A stretch of DNA of 14,553 bases from JBMOKT01 sp049323895. Lineage in GTDB: Bacteria > Bacillota > Peptococcia > Peptococcales > BICA1-8. Each line of letters begins with the position of its first letter. Position 1 is the first letter of the stretch. Where the stretch lies: contig JBMOKT010000010.1 of the NCBI GenBank assembly GCA_049323895.1, forward strand, positions 1-14,553. Direction: 5' to 3'. Shown here one piece after another: positions 12,054 through 14,553 of the stretch. Position numbers and translations under genes: made by a program. The notes under the pieces are model-generated. The model made no database searches. It saw only the letters and a program-made list of their open reading frames with translations, and was not told the DNA's origin.

Positions 12054-13615
12054 CCTTTATCACCCCCTTCCTCATCAATATCTAATCGGTCTTCATCCTG
12101 AGGACGATAGGTGGCAGGACGGCGGTAGCTTGCCCACCAGGGTAGGCGTATGTAGGCGTCAAGCATGTCCAAGACTATAGGCGGACCCCAGGGTGCTAAG
12201 TATGATACTCCAAAGGATTTAAGATTTGCCATATGGGTTAATACCACAAATCCGGCCAGAGAAAGTCCATAAATGCCAAAGGCAGCTGCAGCTGCAAACA
12301 AAAAATATCTTGTAATGCGCCAGGCCTGTTCCTTTGTAGAATCAGCAGTAGTAAAGGTGGCGAGGCTTGTTATTACTACAACTACCACTGTTGCCGGTGC
12401 CACTATAGAAATGCTCAAGGCAGCTTGACCCAGCAGAACTCCTCCGGAAATACCTAAAATATTGCTGACATTTCCCGGCATCCTTAAAGTACTTTCCCGA
12501 AAAATTTCAAATATTAACATTGCTAAAAGAGTCTCCACCACAAGGGGAAAGGGCACCTGAACTCGGGAAGAGGCAATAAGTTGTACCAAGATCGGAGGCA
12601 ATAATTCAGGATTGACAGAGACTGTAGCAAGATAAAATCCCGGTAAAGCTACCGATATTACTGTGCCAAAGGCTCTTATAAACCGCAAAAAAGAACCTGT
12701 CCAATAATTAAAGGTAAAGTCTTCACGAATCTGGTAATATTCTGTGGAGGTCACCGGTACGATGATATTAAATGAAGATTTATCCACTAGAATTGCAACA
12801 CGGCCTTCCAGGATGCCCGCCACAACCTTATCCGGTCTTTCGGTTTCCTGAACTAATGGAAAATATGTATACTTATTATCGGTAATAAGCTCACTTATAT
12901 AGCCACTATCAATAATTCCGTCTATATCTACCTGTTCCAACCGTTTGTGTACTTCCTGGACTATAGATGGCTTTGCTACATCTTTTAAATAGAGAATAGC
13001 CAGTTCAGTCTGAGTTCTCCTCCCAATAGTTTTTGCTTCTACCTGAAGATTGGGATCCTTTATCCAACGCCTAACCAAGCTAAGGTTATCCTGTAAACTC
13101 TCGGAAAATCCCTCCCGAGGTCCCTTCATTACCTTTTCATTAAGAGCATCTTCAATAGGTCTGCGGGGAAAACCGGGAAACGAAAGACTAAATGCAATAG
13201 CTGTTCCCGAGAAGAGAGCAAGAACCTTCCCTGACAGCAGCATATTAACAGCTGCATTAAGTTCATTAGATTCAATAATATCAGATGCAGAGAAGAGATT
13301 CCGGATGGTTTTATGGTCAATTCTTTCTGCTCCATTCCGCAGATAATTGTTAATTGGCTCAACTATCTGAGAACCCAGGAGAGGACCATCCACCAGCGAC
13401 CTAAGATAAACTAATGCCGCTGCGATGGAATTTTCCCCTTCAATACGATGAATTACCAAATCTAAGGGTTGACCAATAACCCCCGCCAAACGTTGAAGAT
13501 TCTCCTCTAGGCACTCTGTGATTGGAATACTTTCAAACTCTGGGGAGGAGGACTTTCTACTTGGCTTAAACTTAACCCTTGGTTTCAACAGACGCTCAAA
13601 AAACAAGGAATACAT
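12050..13615 (-). CDS. gerA: GerA family spore germination protein
   Basis: The A subunit of the germinant receptor, 521 residues. A long N-terminal cytoplasmic domain (to about residue 290) is followed by the membrane half, with FLRFIRAFGTVISVALPGFY, LLAMLIFEIFRESTLRMP and GISGGVLLGQAALSISIVAP characteristic of GerA/SpoVAF proteins; it ends in a charged, Asp/Glu-rich tail. In B. subtilis such subunits oligomerise into a germinant-gated channel. The ATG at 13613-13615 directly abuts AAAAGGGG; a TTG at 13604-13606, spaced 9 bases from that sequence, may be the true start. First gene of the operon. GGGAA-17-GATACTA about 25 bases upstream is a poor sigma-G-like promoter candidate. Confidence 0.95.
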   Translation of the reverse strand: MYSLFFERLLKPRVKFKPSRKSSSPEFESIPITECLEENLQRLAGVIGQPLDLVIHRIEGENSIAAALVYLRSLVDGPLLGSQIVEPINNYLRNGAERIDHKTIRNLFSASDIIESNELNAAVNMLLSGKVLALFSGTAIAFSLSFPGFPRRPIEDALNEKVMKGPREGFSESLQDNLSLVRRWIKDPNLQVEAKTIGRRTQTELAILYLKDVAKPSIVQEVHKRLEQVDIDGIIDSGYISELITDNKYTYFPLVQETERPDKVVAGILEGRVAILVDKSSFNIIVPVTSTEYYQIREDFTFNYWTGSFLRFIRAFGTVISVALPGFYLATVSVNPELLPPILVQLIASSRVQVPFPLVVETLLAMLIFEIFRESTLRMPGNVSNILGISGGVLLGQAALSISIVAPATVVVVVITSLATFTTADSTKEQAWRITRYFLFAAAAAFGIYGLSLAGFVVLTHMANLKSFGVSYLAPWGPPIVLDMLDAYIRLPWWASYRRPATYRPQDEDRLDIDEEGGDKG

Positions 13616-13688
13616 CCCCTTTTCGATTCTAATTAAATATAGTATCTACATTTGTGAAAATATTTCCCTTGGCAATTTATGGTTTAGC

Positions 13689-13766
13689 AAATACGGTTTG
13701 CGCCGCCTTTGGCGACTGTGGAAGCCTTGGTTTCACTTGTACTTATTACCTTGTAAAAATTATGCT
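13689..13766 (+). repeat. 80-bp structured repeat element, copy 2 (5' of gerA)
   Basis: The plus strand begins AAATACGGTTTGCGCCG and ends TTGTAAAAATTATGCT, matching copy 1 (9712-9791, minus strand) at about 81% over 78 bases. The stem is kept by G-U pairing (GGTTT with AAGCC). The two copies are inverted and lie immediately outside the gerA-gerB-gerC coding region. Confidence 0.75.
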
Positions 13767-13778
13767 GTTTTATAAGTT

Positions 13779-13808
13779 AAAAAAAAAGCCTGGGCATTTT
13801 TGCCCAAA
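13779..13808 (-). terminator. Terminator after the degraded hsd region
   Basis: On the minus strand TGGGCA and TGCCCA (6 bp, extendable by two G-T pairs) enclose a 4-base loop, followed by GGC and nine T (plus-strand A run 13779-13787). It would end transcripts entering from the hsd remnant and insulate the ger promoter. Confidence 0.8.
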
Positions 13809-13907
13809 GCCATTATTTTTATAACTACAATCTTTCGACCATAATTAAGCACTTCATTACCCATATACTTAAACAATCCTACACTTTTCGTTCCATAAAA
13901 AATAACT

Positions 13908-14090
13908 CTATTTCCTTCTAAGTTTCCGATAAACCTCAGGTAGTAATAACTTAATAACTTCCGTCATAAACTCCTCATCCTTGAACATCCTGACAAAAAA
14001 CTCCTCATTTTGCTCATAACGCAAGGCAGCGAAATCCTTAAATTGCTGTTCAAATATTCTTTCAAAGGTTGCCTGAGGGTTATTCTTTGA
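13908..14090 (-). pseudogene. Fragment of a type I restriction enzyme R subunit, C terminus (probable)
   Basis: A frame ending in TAG at 13908-13910 reads NNPQATFERIFEQQF, then FAALRYEQNEEFF, and closes EFMTEVIKLLLPEVYRKLRR. The helical, charged ending and its place directly after M and S remnants fit the C terminus of an HsdR subunit, the ATP-driven translocase/endonuclease. There is no start codon with a ribosome site, and the fragment joins the HsdS relic out of frame near 14087, so nearly the whole hsdR gene has been deleted. The family call rests on general pattern and context. Confidence 0.5.
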
Positions 14091-14287
14091 ACATAATAAA
14101 CTGGACTAACAGCTCCAAAATACTTTGATAACCCAACAGAACCAACGATTACATTCATACTATTTAAAACAATGTCATTGGGATATGCTAATTTATAAGC
14201 CGATAAATCTTCTTTTGATTTATTTCCTCCACTACCTTTTTCATCATAAGGAATTACACCTCTATCAATAAAAGCTCTTTTGGAGGA
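14087..14287 (-). pseudogene. Fragment of a type I restriction-modification specificity subunit (HsdS)
   Basis: The frame reads IDRGVIPYDEKGSGGNKSKE, then AYKLAYPNDIVLNSMNV, then SVGLSKYFGAVSPVYYV. This is the typical core of an HsdS target-recognition domain (the DIVLNSM and GAVSPVYYV strands). Only about 65 of the usual 400 or so residues remain. Upstream it continues in frame into the stop codon of the HsdM fragment; downstream the homology ends at VQ (14087-14089), after which the frame runs through unrelated residues to a stop at 13964. It has no start of its own. Clearly a relic. Confidence 0.78.
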
Positions 14288-14320
14288 AAAAAAGGAAAAT
14301 AATAAACCTATTAAGACAGA

Positions 14321-14553
14321 TTATATATTATCTCTTACATCAATATGATGCAGTGGTATATCATTTCGTTTATTACCAAGATTTCGCCTCCGGTTTTGAT
14401 ACATTTCGTTTGCATTAATAAGCTGTACCCGGCCTTTACGGTGAGGTGCTTTTTTGTTTGATAGCACCCAGATATAAGTGGCAATTCCTGTGTTATAGAA
14501 GATATCGTTTGGTAAAGCAATTATGGCTTCCAGTAGGTCAGTCTCAATAATGT
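14321..14553 (-). pseudogene. hsdM: Type I restriction-modification methyltransferase (HsdM), truncated; runs off the right edge
   Basis: Seventy-six codons enter from the right edge and end at TAA 14321-14323. DLLEAIIALPNDIFYNTGIA and TYIWVLSNKKAPHRKGRVQL are diagnostic of HsdM, the N6-adenine methyltransferase of type I systems, in the region after the NPPY catalytic motif. The family normally continues after the RRNLGNKRN segment with a long C-terminal part; here it breaks off into about a dozen unrelated residues and a stop. The 5' part lies outside the window and may or may not be intact. The loss of this C terminus, with the collapsed S and R relics behind it, indicates a dead locus. 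Confidence 0.85.

Noticed and set aside
13050..13346. Plus-strand frame inside gerA
   Set aside because: Antisense shadow of the GerA N-terminal domain.
13807..13907. Possible short minus-strand gene after the hsdR relic
   Set aside because: A frame with a TTG start exists but has no ribosome binding site and runs through the terminator hairpin.

Overview
The window comes from a low-GC, endospore-forming, Gram-positive anaerobe, most likely a Clostridia member of the Peptococcaceae type. The evidence is a complete gerA-gerB-gerC spore-germination operon, bofA, the Firmicutes order tRNA-Ser / SRP RNA / dnaX / ybaB / recR / yaaL / bofA (the same as Bacillus subtilis), a 2-oxoacid:ferredoxin oxidoreductase start, and frequent GTG/TTG starts behind strong Shine-Dalgarno sequences. 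The genus cannot be fixed by reading alone.

Layout. Positions 1-1071 (minus) hold a P-loop ATPase and, after a 330-base non-coding stretch full of repeats, the first 22 codons of a probable 2-oxoacid:ferredoxin oxidoreductase alpha subunit. Positions 1177-5182 (minus) are the conserved DNA-maintenance and sporulation block: tRNA-Ser(GGA), the large SRP RNA, dnaX-ybaB-recR ending in a UUCG terminator, then yaaL and bofA with their own promoter signals and a 15-bp terminator. dnaX carries two A-rich slippery sites that could yield a 403-residue gamma form.

Positions 5417-9700 are an accessory stretch. A 27-codon lysine-rich peptide gene (minus) and a DUF4931/GalT-like gene (plus) diverge from back-to-back promoters. 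The GalT-like gene converges with a pyridoxal-kinase-like gene, overlapping it by 19 bases. Upstream of the kinase, on its strand, lie a GyrI-like protein and a small one-helix membrane protein. Divergent from those is a two-gene plus-strand unit: a zinc-finger/HTH/DUF2087 regulator and a GIY-YIG-fold protein with an altered active site.

Positions 9712-13806 hold the gerABC operon (minus), bracketed by two inverted copies of an 80-bp structured repeat. Positions 13908-14553 (minus) hold compacted remains of a type I restriction-modification locus, with fragments of hsdM, hsdS and probably hsdR.

The observations I rate highest are the inverted repeat pair around the germination operon, the divergent peptide/GalT-like promoter, the regulator/GIY-YIG pair with its three-half-site promoter, the dnaX slippery sequence, the eroded hsd locus and several intergenic tracts with 7-base periodicity. 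No fully new defence or CRISPR-like system is visible.
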